Positions 34,774 through 44,460 of a stretch of DNA of 64,000 bases are shown piece after piece (the stretch's first letter is position 1; every line of letters starts with the position of its first letter). Made by a program: the position numbers and the translations under genes. Location: contig CABQLY010000003.1 in NCBI GenBank assembly GCA_902465155.1, positions 100,431 through 164,430 on the forward strand, written 5' to 3'. Source of the DNA: an uncultured Oscillospiraceae bacterium. Lineage in GTDB: Bacteria > Bacillota > Clostridia > Oscillospirales > Acutalibacteraceae. A model generated the notes under the pieces. It did not search any database. It saw only the letters and a program-made list of their open reading frames with translations, and was not told the DNA's origin.

Positions 34774-35838
34774 ATGAATTTTGAAGAACCCATTCAGCTA
34801 AAAAGCGCCAGAGCCTGGCGCACCTACCTTGGCGGAAAACTGATAGACGAGCTGCACGGCGTAAAAAACGCAAAGGATACAAACTTCCCCGAGGAATGGT
34901 TAATTTCTACCGTAACAGCCCGGAATACCGGGCGCGAGAATTTAGAGGAGGGCCTAAGCTACACAACCCTTGGCCCCTCGCTAAAAAGCTTAATTGAGGA
35001 ATTTCCGCAGCAGCTTTTGGGCAGCGCCCACCTGCAACGGTTTGGTAAAAGCACGGGCGTGCTGGTAAAGCTGTTAGATTCTGCCGAGCGGCTTACCGTT
35101 CAGGTGCACCCAACGCGCCAAATGGCCAAAACGCTGTTTCAATCTAATTACGGCAAAACCGAATGTTGGCACATTTTAGCCTGCCGCAACAATTTGCCGG
35201 AAAAACCGTGCATTTACTTGGGGTTTAAGCCGGGCGTTACCCGGCAGGCCTGGTACAACTGCTTTGTGCAGCAAAATATTCCCGAAATGCTTTCAATGCT
35301 GCACCGGTTTGAGGTTCAACCGGGCGAAACCTACCTAATTAAAGGGGGCGTGCCCCACGCAATCGGTGCCGGCTGCTTTTTAACCGAAATTCAAGAGCCA
35401 ACCGACTACACCATTCGAACCGAAAAAACAACCCCCTCGGGCTTAGCGGTTAGCGACGATATGTGTCACCAGGGCTTAGGGTTTGAAAAAATGTTTGATT
35501 GTTTTTGCTACAACGGCCTAACGGCCGAACAAACCCTTGAAAGCTACCGCATTAAGCTGGTGGAAATGCGGCCCGGCGAAAAAGAGGTTATTGGTTACCA
35601 AAACACCAATATGTTCCGCTTAAAGGTAATAGAAGTTGCAAAAGAATATGTTGCCGGCAAAACCGGCGTGTTTAGCGGAATTTACTTTTTAAACGGCAAG
35701 GGTACGCTAAACGGCAAGCCGGTTTTTCAGGGGGATCAATTTTTTGTGCCCGCTTTATGCAGCGACTTTTGCTTAAAAAACAGTGGGGACCAACCCTTGC
35801 GGGTGTTGCAATTTTTTGGTCCCAATACAAAGGAGTAA
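34774..35838 (+). CDS. Class I mannose-6-phosphate isomerase-like protein
   Basis: 354 aa. Zinc enzyme family interconverting mannose-6-P and fructose-6-P. Seen: WGG-related start region (RTYLGGKLIDE), VQVHP with the zinc-type Gln and His, GKTECWHILAC (Lys and Glu of the active site), KGGVPHAIGAGCFLTEIQEPTDYT with zinc His, and the C-terminal cupin half. 15 bp after the bicupin, RBS AAAGGGG. In this operon the real substrate may be another phosphorylated or keto sugar. Confidence 0.88.
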   Translation: MNFEEPIQLKSARAWRTYLGGKLIDELHGVKNAKDTNFPEEWLISTVTARNTGRENLEEGLSYTTLGPSLKSLIEEFPQQLLGSAHLQRFGKSTGVLVKLLDSAERLTVQVHPTRQMAKTLFQSNYGKTECWHILACRNNLPEKPCIYLGFKPGVTRQAWYNCFVQQNIPEMLSMLHRFEVQPGETYLIKGGVPHAIGAGCFLTEIQEPTDYTIRTEKTTPSGLAVSDDMCHQGLGFEKMFDCFCYNGLTAEQTLESYRIKLVEMRPGEKEVIGYQNTNMFRLKVIEVAKEYVAGKTGVFSGIYFLNGKGTLNGKPVFQGDQFFVPALCSDFCLKNSGDQPLRVLQFFGPNTKE

Positions 35839-35842
35839 CGGT

Positions 35843-37093
35843 ATGCCTCAAATACAGCTAAATAAAACTTTAACCATGCAGGCCTATTACGATGTTATTG
35901 TGGCCGGCGGCGGGGTTGCAGGTGTTGCGGCCGCCGTAGAGGCCAAAAGGCACGGCAAATCGGTATTAATTATTGAAAAAACCCAAAAATTTGGCGGCCT
36001 TGCTACCACCGGCATTGTAAATTTGTTTTTGCCCCTTTGCAATGGGCGCGGCGTTAAAATAATTAAGGGCATGGCCGAGGAACTGTTAAAGCTTTGCGTT
36101 AAGTACGGGTACGATGAGCTGCCTGCCGAGTGGCAAAGCGGCGAATTTAAAGGGGAAACCGCGGGCGATCCGCCCCGCTACCGCACCCACTTTTCGGCCG
36201 AAATTTTTGCCCTAACGCTTACCGAGCTTCTTTGCGGCGAAAAGGTAGATATTTTGTTTGACACGGTTGTAACCGATTCGGTTATGCAAAATAACCACTG
36301 TAAGGGTCTGGTGGTAGAAAATAAATCGGGGACGGCCTATTACGGCGCCGGTGTGGTAATTGACGCCACCGGCGACGCGGATGTGCTATTCCGCTCCGGG
36401 GTACCTACCATTCAGGGCAAAAACTATTTTACCTACTACGGGCAGCAAATTAACCTTGAAACCTGCCGTGCCGCTGTTGAAAGCAAAAATATTCAAAAAG
36501 CGGTTAAGTACATTTACGGCGGCGTTTCAAACCTTTACGGCAAAGGCCACCCCGAGGGTATGCCGCTGTTTACGGGCACCACAGCCGAAAGCGTAAATAA
36601 TTATTTAATTAAAAACCAGCTGTTTATGCTAAATAAAATTAAGGCAGACGACCGTTTTTCAAGGGATATTGTAACCCTGCCGGGCATGGCCCAGTTTAGA
36701 ACCACGCGTTGTATTTTGGGTGACGGTATGTTAAAGGAAAAAGATTATTACCGCCATTTTGAAGATTCTATAGCAGCAGTCAGCGATTTTGATCGGCGTG
36801 ATTATTTATACGAAATACCTTATTCTACCATGGTAAACAGTAATTTTAACAATTTAATTACCGCCGGCAGAACCGTTTGTGCTGAAGGGTACGCTTGGGA
36901 TGTTACACGCGTTATTCCCCCCGCAATTCTTACCGGTCAGGCGGCAGGTGCGGCGGCAGCTATGGCATTAAGCGAGAATTGTGCCATTGGAAAAATTAAT
37001 GTAAAACATTTACAGCAGCAATTGCAAGATGAATGTGTTATGATACATTATAACGATTGCTGGGTTCCGGCAAACTTCTCGGTTGCCGAATAG
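35843..37093 (+). CDS. FAD-dependent oxidoreductase (FAD_oxidored type) of the GRE operon
   Basis: 416 aa from ATG 35843 (MPQIQLNKTL), preceded by AAGGAG; a further upstream in-frame start lies inside the preceding gene and lacks an RBS. Seen: VAGGGVAGVAAAVEAKRHG, LIIEK, GGLATTG, IDATGDADVLFR and ITAGRTVCAEGYAWD. Clearly paralogous to the protein at 6700-7989 over the full length. Starts 4 bp after the isomerase gene. Likely oxidises or reduces an intermediate of the same pathway; the electron partner is not apparent. Confidence 0.87.
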   Translation: MPQIQLNKTLTMQAYYDVIVAGGGVAGVAAAVEAKRHGKSVLIIEKTQKFGGLATTGIVNLFLPLCNGRGVKIIKGMAEELLKLCVKYGYDELPAEWQSGEFKGETAGDPPRYRTHFSAEIFALTLTELLCGEKVDILFDTVVTDSVMQNNHCKGLVVENKSGTAYYGAGVVIDATGDADVLFRSGVPTIQGKNYFTYYGQQINLETCRAAVESKNIQKAVKYIYGGVSNLYGKGHPEGMPLFTGTTAESVNNYLIKNQLFMLNKIKADDRFSRDIVTLPGMAQFRTTRCILGDGMLKEKDYYRHFEDSIAAVSDFDRRDYLYEIPYSTMVNSNFNNLITAGRTVCAEGYAWDVTRVIPPAILTGQAAGAAAAMALSENCAIGKINVKHLQQQLQDECVMIHYNDCWVPANFSVAE

Positions 37094-37190
37094 CGTACCA
37101 AAATTTTGAATAAAGAGGGGGCGATAGTTTTATAAAAAAACAATTGCACAGGCACTTTTTAAAATTAATTTTTAAAGGAGATTATTGGTA

Positions 37191-38978
37191 ATGAAAAAAT
37201 TATTGGCTGTTTTACTGGTTGCAGTTTTGGCCGCTACTCCCTTAAGCGTTGCCGTTTCTGCGGCAGATGAAACCACCTACACCCCGTATGTAATTAATTT
37301 TGACGACGGAAAAACGGTTGACGACTACATTGTAGACGGCAGCGGAAATATAGCCCTAAGAAAAGCAAAGTTTTCGTTTGAGCAGATTGCCGGCCCAAAC
37401 GGAACCGAAAGCAACGCCCTTAAAATTGACGGCACCGTGAATCCTACCGTAACTACCGTTATTAACCAAAATGAATCTTTGAGCGGTACGCCAAGCAGCA
37501 CCCAAAACCCATATTTTGCCGGCTACAAAATTACTAACAATTCAAGCTACCGTTTTTCGGCTTGGTTTAAGCTGGATGAATCTGTTACCACAAAGCCAAC
37601 CGGGGCGCAACTTACTTACCGTTACAACAAAATGAACAGTGACGGTTCTGCAGGCACGGTTACAGTGCCGTTTGCCGATAAGCTTTATGACAACCCCGGT
37701 AAATGGATCCAGGTTGTAACTTATTTTACGGTTAATTTTACGGACGAAACCGGCAATACTGTTCGCCCGGTAGCCTTAAGCGTTGGCTTTGGTACTACGC
37801 TGGCCGGCACCGTGTACATGGACGACATGGAAATTGTGCAGATTCCCGAAATTAAGCAGTTTGGCGAGGCCGAAACAGTTCAAACAATCACTTTTGACGA
37901 TAACCGCCCCTACAGTTTTGACCGCAGTGCATTTTCGGTTGCCAATGCTGCCGAGGTACCAAACGGTACCTCTAACGCTTTAAAAATTGCCGCCGGCACC
38001 TACAACAAAAACGCGGTTATTAACATTAACAGCACCTTAAACGCCCAAACCGACCCAGCCTTTGCCGTCCCGGTAATTTCGGGCAATTCCTATGTACTTT
38101 CGGCTAAGGTGTATGTACCAAGTCATGAGAACCAATTTGGCTATTCTGCCATTATGGCCGGCTACGGCAAGGGATCTGCCCAGTCGGAAGCGGTAGATAT
38201 TGCCGGTGTTTTAAACAACACCGAAAATTACGGCAAGTGGATTACCGTTAACAAAACCTTTACGGCGCAAAGCAGCAAGGTGGGCGTTACGGTTAACTTT
38301 GGCACAACCGTTGCGGCCGATGTTTATTTAGATGACATTACCCTAACCGATGTTACCCAAACGGTTGCAAACGCCTTTGCTGCGCCTACAACGGTTCAAA
38401 TTAGAAAAGAGGCTGGCGAGGTTTCGCAGGCGCTGCGCTTTAAGGTAACCTTAAACCGTGACGCATTGCAAGCTGCCCTACCCGGCTACGAGTTGGTAGA
38501 GTACGGCTGCCTAACCACCCTGCAAAAAAATGTTGACGCCGGCACCAGCGTAGATTATTTTGCCGACGGCACCAAAAATACGGTTGACGGCAAAAATATT
38601 TACATTGGCCGCGCCTTTGTAAAAAGCACCGGCACCGATTTGGTTTTTGACGAAAATGAGGACGGCAGCATTGTTTACACCGCCGCTTTAACCAACATTG
38701 GCGTAAAATCTAACGGCGAAATGAACTACAATGTTTGGGGCGCCGAGTACTATGTACGCCCGTATATTGTGTTAAGAAACTACACAAAATCCGGTGAAGC
38801 TTACGAGTATTTTTACGGCGACGCCGTAGCGGGCTCGGCCTCGGTATTTGGCGTAATGAACGAAATTTTAAACGATGAAACCGCCAAGGCAGATGACAAG
38901 GCCTATGTAAACGCAAAGCTTGAGGTAGCAGAAATTAAAGAAGCATACGATAAATGCTACCCGGCTCAGGGTCAATAA
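37191..38978 (+). CDS. Secreted protein with two carbohydrate-binding-like jelly-roll modules
   Basis: 595 aa. ATG 37191 has AAAGGAG 11 bases upstream (TTG 37185 is less likely). Signal peptide residues 1-24 (MKKLLAVLLVAVLAATPLSV, then AVSAADE). Two modules of about 185-220 aa, each opening with (I/V)NFDDGK or ITFDDNRPYSFD and closing with VYxDD(M/I)xx, the pattern of CBM4/9-like jelly rolls with the calcium-type DD end. Homologous to the five modules of the protein at 39339. A C-terminal domain (from about residue 405) has no recognisable anchor, so the protein may be released. Follows the GRE operon by 97 bp without a visible terminator. Confidence 0.8.
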   Translation: MKKLLAVLLVAVLAATPLSVAVSAADETTYTPYVINFDDGKTVDDYIVDGSGNIALRKAKFSFEQIAGPNGTESNALKIDGTVNPTVTTVINQNESLSGTPSSTQNPYFAGYKITNNSSYRFSAWFKLDESVTTKPTGAQLTYRYNKMNSDGSAGTVTVPFADKLYDNPGKWIQVVTYFTVNFTDETGNTVRPVALSVGFGTTLAGTVYMDDMEIVQIPEIKQFGEAETVQTITFDDNRPYSFDRSAFSVANAAEVPNGTSNALKIAAGTYNKNAVININSTLNAQTDPAFAVPVISGNSYVLSAKVYVPSHENQFGYSAIMAGYGKGSAQSEAVDIAGVLNNTENYGKWITVNKTFTAQSSKVGVTVNFGTTVAADVYLDDITLTDVTQTVANAFAAPTTVQIRKEAGEVSQALRFKVTLNRDALQAALPGYELVEYGCLTTLQKNVDAGTSVDYFADGTKNTVDGKNIYIGRAFVKSTGTDLVFDENEDGSIVYTAALTNIGVKSNGEMNYNVWGAEYYVRPYIVLRNYTKSGEAYEYFYGDAVAGSASVFGVMNEILNDETAKADDKAYVNAKLEVAEIKEAYDKCYPAQGQ

Positions 38979-39004
38979 CGGTATGCGGCACAGGAGGAAC
39001 AATC

Positions 39005-39127
39005 ATGAAAAAATATGTTACACCTTTTATTGAGCTTGCATATAGTAATCAGTTAGATAACCAGGTGCTGAACATGAGCGGGCAGGACACCCCCATTGAC
39101 ACCACCGGCGACGCCGACGATTATTAA
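39005..39127 (+). CDS. Small 40-aa peptide of unknown function
   Basis: A short open reading frame MKKYVTPFIELAYSNQLDNQ continuing to SGQDTPIDTTGDADDY. It has the best RBS in the region: AGGAGG 6 bases before ATG 39005. It lies 26 bp after the secreted binding protein on the same strand. It resembles in pattern the small MKKxxxPxIE...D.(I/L).xSG proteins common in gut Clostridia (from memory, not checked). Acidic C-terminus, no membrane segment, no obvious leader/core border. Function unknown; a peptide precursor is only one possibility. Confidence 0.7.
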   Translation: MKKYVTPFIELAYSNQLDNQVLNMSGQDTPIDTTGDADDY

Positions 39128-39338
39128 TATTGCCGGCAGCGCGTGCCCTTTTGGCAAATACTTTAACTTAGCATTTTAACCTTAGGGGGGCAAAGCCCGT
39201 AGGCCCTTGCGCTTTGGGCTTTGCCTGCCCGCAAAACCATTTGCACCAAAAGCTGGCTTTTGCTGCAAACCGGCGTAAGCCAAAACCAAATTAGTAACCT
39301 TGGTTTGCTTATTAACTAAGATTGGGGGAGCTCTTTGC
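39128..39338. other. Intergenic hairpin region
   Basis: Contains a 9-bp stem (39190-39198 with 39216-39224) without a following T-run, so it is not a canonical terminator; otherwise no feature seen. Confidence 0.45.
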
Positions 39339-42300
39339 ATGAAAAAATTAACAAGCTTATTATTGAGCGCCGTTATGTTGCTTTCGGCTGTTGCCGGTTT
39401 GTTTGAAACCGTTTCGGCCGAGTCGTATGTGCCTTATGTAATTAATTTTGATGACGGCGAGAGTATAGACCGCTACATTCCAAACGGAAACGCAACCGAG
39501 CAAAAAAGAAAAGAAAAATTCTCTTTCGAAGCAATTGCCGGGCCGCAGGGCACGGTAAGCAATGTATTGAAAATTAATGGTGCCGTGAATCCAACGGTTA
39601 CCACAACAATAAACCAAAATCAATCGTTAGCCGGAACACCCAGCAGCACCAATAACCCTTATTTTGCCGGCTACAAAATTACCAATAACGCCTGCTACCG
39701 CTATTCGGCCTGGGTAAAGTTAGATGAAAGCGTTACCAGTGCGCCCGCAAGTGCCGTTGCCGACCTTACTTACCGTTATAATAAAATGAACGCCGACGGC
39801 TCGGCCGGCACGGTGCGAAAATCCTTTGCCGAAAAGCTTTACGCCAACCCCGGTCAGTGGGTTCAGGTGGTAACCTATTTTAAGGTCAGCTTTGCGGGCG
39901 AAAGCGGCAAAACGGTTCGCCCGGTGGCTTTAAGTGTAGATTTTGGCACTTCACTAAAGGGCACCGTGTATGTAGATGATATTGAAATTGTTCAGGTTTC
40001 GGAGTTTGAAACCTACGACGAACCCCAACAACAGCAAAGCATTACCTTTGACGACGCCCGCCCCTACGAGTTTGACCACCCCGCCTTTAGCGTGGCCGAA
40101 AACGCGCCGGAAAAAGATTCTAAAACCTCTAAGGCTTTAAAGGTTGGCGCCGGCGTTTACAACAAAAACGCAGTTGTTAATATTAATTCAACCCTTTATA
40201 ATCAAACCGATACGGTTTTTGCTATACCGGTAAAATCGGGGCAGGCCTATGCGCTTAAATTTTGGGCCTATGTACCCGCAAATGCCGCCGATATTAATTA
40301 CGCCGCGGTTATTTTAGCCTACAAAGCCAGCAGCACTGCAAGCGTAACCCGTAAGGATGTAGATTTTGGGGCGCAGCTGAATGCCGAAAAGGGTAAGTGG
40401 GTGCAAATTACGGCTAATTTTGAGCCGGAATTTACCAACAAAACCGAGGTGCGCAAGGTTGGCGTTACCTTTAACTTTGCCAAAACGGTTTCGACCGATG
40501 TTTATATTGACGACATTACCCTAACCGAAACCGAAAAATTTAAATATTACGATTATAATAATCCGCAGGCTAAAGAAAGCATTACTTTTGACGATAACCG
40601 CCCCTACGAGATCAAGTTTTCCGGCTACAGCATAACCAACGCGGCGCCGGCCCGTAACGGGGCAGCCTCTAACGCCTTAAAGCTTGCCGCCGGCACCTAC
40701 ACGAAGGATGCCGTTTTAAACATTGGCACAACGCTTTACACCCAAACCGACGAGGCATTTGTGGTGCCCGCTAAGCCCAATCAGCCGTATTTGGTTTCGG
40801 CCTGGGTTTACCTTAGCGAAAAAACGCCGGAGGGCGGCAATACCCCGAACATTGGTGCGGCCTATTTTTACGCGGCCGCCTCAAACGAGGAACGCAATTC
40901 TAACGAATTTATGAGAGCCATTAACGGTGCCAAGGGCCAGTGGGTAAAGGTAGAATTTTACATTGAAACCGGGGCCGATACCAAAAAGCTGGGCTTAACC
41001 GTTAACTTTGGCAAAACGGTTCCGGCCGATATTTACATTGACGATATTGAAATTGTTGAAACAACCAAAAAAACGGTTTACGACGGCCCGCAGGCCGAGC
41101 AGATGATAACCTTTGACGATAACCGCCCCTATAGCTTTGATAAACCCCAGTTTGAAATTATTCCCTCCCCCCACGCAAGGGACGGCAAAACCTCGAATGT
41201 GCTGCATGTAAAAGAGGGGGCGTACAACAACACCACCGTTATTAACCAAACCACAACCCTAACCAAGCAAACCGACCCGGTTTTTGCCATTCCGGTTACG
41301 GGCGGAAAATCCTACAAGCTTTCGGCCTGGCTGTTTGTGGAGGAAAAAAATAACGCCGGCCAAACCCCGGAGGATTGGACCTACATTTGCCTTTACGGGG
41401 CAGAAAAGGGCACCCGAAACGAAAAGGAATTTACCGCAGCCGTAAACCGTAAAAAGGGCACCTGGGTTAAAATTGAGCATTACATTGTTACAAACGAGAA
41501 CACCCAAAAGCTTGGTGTTTCCTTAAACTTTGCCAAAAATGTTTATACCGATATTTACATTGACGACATTAAGCTGGAGGATGTTGGCCCCATTAAGGTG
41601 CACACCACCCCGCAGGATATTACCGAAATTACTTTTGAGGACGGCCGTCCCTACAGCTTTGAGCTGCCGGACAACATGGCCATAGAGGACGCCCCCGCGC
41701 GGGACGGTAAGGCAACGCGCGCACTGCGCATTTACAAAGGCGAATACGATTATAATGTTTGCCTGAATCAGTCTACCCTGTGGCAGGGCAATGTTGGTAC
41801 CGATATGGTATTTTCTATTCCGGTACAGCCAAATACTTTGTACAAATTTTCTTTTTGGGTGTATTTGGTTAAGGGCAACCGTTTTTCGTATTGCTCGGTC
41901 TACGCCGATTCTAAAACCAGCTCTACTATGTTAGATCTGCAAGCCAGGGGCATTAACCAACAGGCCGACAAGTGGGTGCAGTACGAGGTTTACTTTTTAA
42001 CCGAGCCCACCCAAACAAAAATTAACACCTTCTTTAACTTGGCTAAAACAACGCCCGACGCATATTTTGACGATTTTAAATTAGAAGCCTACCACCCCGG
42101 GGTGTTCCGCCAAACCAATGTTTCCTATTGCGAGGAGCCGTATAACGAAATTTATCAATCCGGCGCTTTGGGCAAGGTAACGGCCGCCGCAACCGGCGTT
42201 TATAAGTTGAATGTTGCCAAAAACTGCCAGTACACCTTTGGCGTTACAGCCGCGGCCCAAAATTCTAAGGATAAGGTTTACCTTTCGTTTGACGGCGTAA

Positions 42301-42701
42301 CCCCAATGAAATCGGTAGTGGCCGGTGTGCCGGACGCCGTTGTAACGCCCGGCAGCAATTTGCGGCGTTACAGCTTTGATTTTGTTACAAACGACAGTGG
42401 CATTGTTTACTTAGTTGTACAAAACCCGGGCAAAACCTTAAAGCTAAACAGCCCGCAGATTTTTAGAACGCTTTCGATTGCCGCTAATTTTACGCTTGGC
42501 AGCGAGGAAAACCCCAATTTAACCGTTGCGCCTACGCTTACGGCCGAGGTTTACGATTACGCCGTTTCGGGTAACCCGGACGGCACTACGCCGGACACCG
42601 GAGACCCCAAAAGCATACTTCCTGTTTTCCTAATTCTGCTTATGGCGGGGGCGGTTTTGGTTGCCGTTGGCAAAGAAAGGGTGACTCAAAATGAAAAATA
42701 A
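39339..42701 (+). CDS. Cell-wall-anchored protein with five carbohydrate-binding-like modules
   Basis: 1120 aa from ATG 39339 (GGGGGAG upstream). Signal peptide to about residue 28. Five homologous modules starting near residues 30, 235, 415, 590 and 764, each opening VINFDDG/ITFDDxRPY and ending VY(I/V)DDI or YFDDF. Module 1 is closest to the first module of the 37191 protein (shared SGTPSST-type and NPYFAGYKITNN blocks). A further domain spans about 930-1070. The C-terminus has PDTGDPKS, a hydrophobic helix and a basic end (GKERV), a variant sortase signal. No catalytic motif, so it is probably a glycan-capture scaffold. Its end overlaps the next gene by 11 bp. Confidence 0.82.
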   Translation: MKKLTSLLLSAVMLLSAVAGLFETVSAESYVPYVINFDDGESIDRYIPNGNATEQKRKEKFSFEAIAGPQGTVSNVLKINGAVNPTVTTTINQNQSLAGTPSSTNNPYFAGYKITNNACYRYSAWVKLDESVTSAPASAVADLTYRYNKMNADGSAGTVRKSFAEKLYANPGQWVQVVTYFKVSFAGESGKTVRPVALSVDFGTSLKGTVYVDDIEIVQVSEFETYDEPQQQQSITFDDARPYEFDHPAFSVAENAPEKDSKTSKALKVGAGVYNKNAVVNINSTLYNQTDTVFAIPVKSGQAYALKFWAYVPANAADINYAAVILAYKASSTASVTRKDVDFGAQLNAEKGKWVQITANFEPEFTNKTEVRKVGVTFNFAKTVSTDVYIDDITLTETEKFKYYDYNNPQAKESITFDDNRPYEIKFSGYSITNAAPARNGAASNALKLAAGTYTKDAVLNIGTTLYTQTDEAFVVPAKPNQPYLVSAWVYLSEKTPEGGNTPNIGAAYFYAAASNEERNSNEFMRAINGAKGQWVKVEFYIETGADTKKLGLTVNFGKTVPADIYIDDIEIVETTKKTVYDGPQAEQMITFDDNRPYSFDKPQFEIIPSPHARDGKTSNVLHVKEGAYNNTTVINQTTTLTKQTDPVFAIPVTGGKSYKLSAWLFVEEKNNAGQTPEDWTYICLYGAEKGTRNEKEFTAAVNRKKGTWVKIEHYIVTNENTQKLGVSLNFAKNVYTDIYIDDIKLEDVGPIKVHTTPQDITEITFEDGRPYSFELPDNMAIEDAPARDGKATRALRIYKGEYDYNVCLNQSTLWQGNVGTDMVFSIPVQPNTLYKFSFWVYLVKGNRFSYCSVYADSKTSSTMLDLQARGINQQADKWVQYEVYFLTEPTQTKINTFFNLAKTTPDAYFDDFKLEAYHPGVFRQTNVSYCEEPYNEIYQSGALGKVTAAATGVYKLNVAKNCQYTFGVTAAAQNSKDKVYLSFDGVTPMKSVVAGVPDAVVTPGSNLRRYSFDFVTNDSGIVYLVVQNPGKTLKLNSPQIFRTLSIAANFTLGSEENPNLTVAPTLTAEVYDYAVSGNPDGTTPDTGDPKSILPVFLILLMAGAVLVAVGKERVTQNEK

Positions 42702-44460
42702 ATTACCTAAAATAATTTGTTTGTTGTTGGCAATAACACTATCCTTTTGTGTAACCGGCTGCAACAAAAAAGGTTCGACCAAAAAGCCAAAAAAATCCGC
42801 TTCAAAATCAAATTCAAGTGTTTGGAATTCGGCTTACAGTGACGAGCCGATTATAGATGATGAGGACGAAATTGTAGAACCTGAGGAGGACGAGGATGAC
42901 GACGCGGTAACCTACGAGGTGCTGCCGGTGCAAAACGGCTCCACCCCAATTAACAGCAATTTCGGCGGCTTTAGCGGCGTGCAAATGAGCTTTGCTTACC
43001 TGCCGGACGGCAGCGGCGCAAACCGCCTGCCTATGGAGCAGTGGCAGGCGCAAATGGAGTACGACCGCATTGCCGGCTCTATGCGGGTTGGCCGTATTCG
43101 TACCCTTTACGGCCCCGGCATGGTTTGGAACTACCAGCAGCAAAAATTTGAGTGGGACCCCGAAAAAAACGCGGCTTTAAAAGGCTTTTATAAAGGCGTT
43201 GAGGAATGGCAAAAACGCGGGGTAGAGGTTGTTTTTTCGCCCATTTGGGCCCTTTCGCACCTGTTGGCAAACAGGGGCGACTGGAAAAACACCAACCCCA
43301 AAACCGTAGACTACACCACCTTTACTGGGTGCGGCATTACCGAAGGGGACGACTACGAAAAAACTCTGAAAAACTTTAGAAAGTTTGTGTGCGATACGGT
43401 ACTGAACTTTAAAGCCAACGGAATTCATAACGCAAAATACCTAACCGCGTTTACCGAGTGCAATTTAAGCTATCAGTACATTAGTGCACCGGAGGGCACC
43501 GCGCCCCTGCCGGAGGACGCAACTGCCCGGCAAAAACGCCATTACGACATTTTGTGCGAAAAATACGCCGAAGCGGTTAAGGCGTTAGATGCCGGCCTGA
43601 GGGACAGTGGCCTGCGCAGCAGCTACAAAATTGTTGGCCCGTGCGATAATTTTGCCGGGGATTTTGAATATACCGACCCGGAGCAATATTCTATTTTAAC
43701 GAAGTATACGCTGGAAAATCTTTCTGACTATGTAGATATTATTGGCACTCACCAATATTCTAAGGGAAATGATTACAGCGAAAGTTTGTTTTACGAGAAT
43801 ATAGAGACCACCTTGGGCAAAACCGTTCAAATGGCTAAGGCCAAGGGCAAAGAAATTTGGCTGGATGAATATAACGCAACCTTAAACGGCGATAATAAGT
43901 TTGCCAAGCGCATGATAATACAGGATAATCCAATTCGTGGCATCGCGCAGGCGGCAACCCATTTAGGCGCCTTAAACAGCGGGTTCGACCACGCAATGCT
44001 TTGGGCGCTTTCCGATGTTCAGTGGCCTAACACGCGGGATACAGTAGAGTTCCAAAGCGGTTTGCAGGCGGGCGGGCTGTTGCGTTCGCCGCTGGTCAGC
44101 ACCGTGCCGTATAAATCCTGGTACGCTATCAGCTTAATTACGCGGTACACCGGTGCCGGCACCGTTTATCAGGCAGAGCAGGGCTCCGACCTTTATATCT
44201 CCTGTGTAAAGCGCAATGACGGCCATTATACCGTTATTATGGTAAATTACAATGTAGAGGATATTCCGGTGCAGGTTCAGTTTGAAAAAGGGTTAGGCCG
44301 CAAAACCTTTTACCGCCACACCTACAATTCCGGCGATGTTGTTGCAACTACCCAGGCTGAAATTATTGGCGTTTCGCGCATTGTTAAAAATGTTTCGCGT
44401 AATATTCACGACACTCTGCCCGGGTACAGTGTAACCGTTTACACCACCGATCCGTCTTAA
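42691..44460 (+). CDS. Lipoprotein, clan GH-A-like glycoside hydrolase
   Basis: 589 aa. Lipobox at the end of the signal peptide: LSFCVTGC with Cys24, then a Ser/Lys-rich and strongly acidic linker (residues 27-70), so it is tethered to the outer membrane face. Catalytic barrel from about residue 85, with candidate acid/base Glu256 (AFTECNLS) and nucleophile Glu393 (IWLDEYNA). LWALSDVQWPN parallels the TLFDQQWPN of the 22170-24050 protein, and the two are homologous. Here the catalytic glutamates are 137 residues apart instead of 272, because the inserted module is missing. Overlaps the wall-protein gene by 11 bp, implying joint function in extracellular glycan breakdown. GH family not assigned. 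Confidence 0.78.
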   Translation: MKNKLPKIICLLLAITLSFCVTGCNKKGSTKKPKKSASKSNSSVWNSAYSDEPIIDDEDEIVEPEEDEDDDAVTYEVLPVQNGSTPINSNFGGFSGVQMSFAYLPDGSGANRLPMEQWQAQMEYDRIAGSMRVGRIRTLYGPGMVWNYQQQKFEWDPEKNAALKGFYKGVEEWQKRGVEVVFSPIWALSHLLANRGDWKNTNPKTVDYTTFTGCGITEGDDYEKTLKNFRKFVCDTVLNFKANGIHNAKYLTAFTECNLSYQYISAPEGTAPLPEDATARQKRHYDILCEKYAEAVKALDAGLRDSGLRSSYKIVGPCDNFAGDFEYTDPEQYSILTKYTLENLSDYVDIIGTHQYSKGNDYSESLFYENIETTLGKTVQMAKAKGKEIWLDEYNATLNGDNKFAKRMIIQDNPIRGIAQAATHLGALNSGFDHAMLWALSDVQWPNTRDTVEFQSGLQAGGLLRSPLVSTVPYKSWYAISLITRYTGAGTVYQAEQGSDLYISCVKRNDGHYTVIMVNYNVEDIPVQVQFEKGLGRKTFYRHTYNSGDVVATTQAEIIGVSRIVKNVSRNIHDTLPGYSVTVYTTDPS

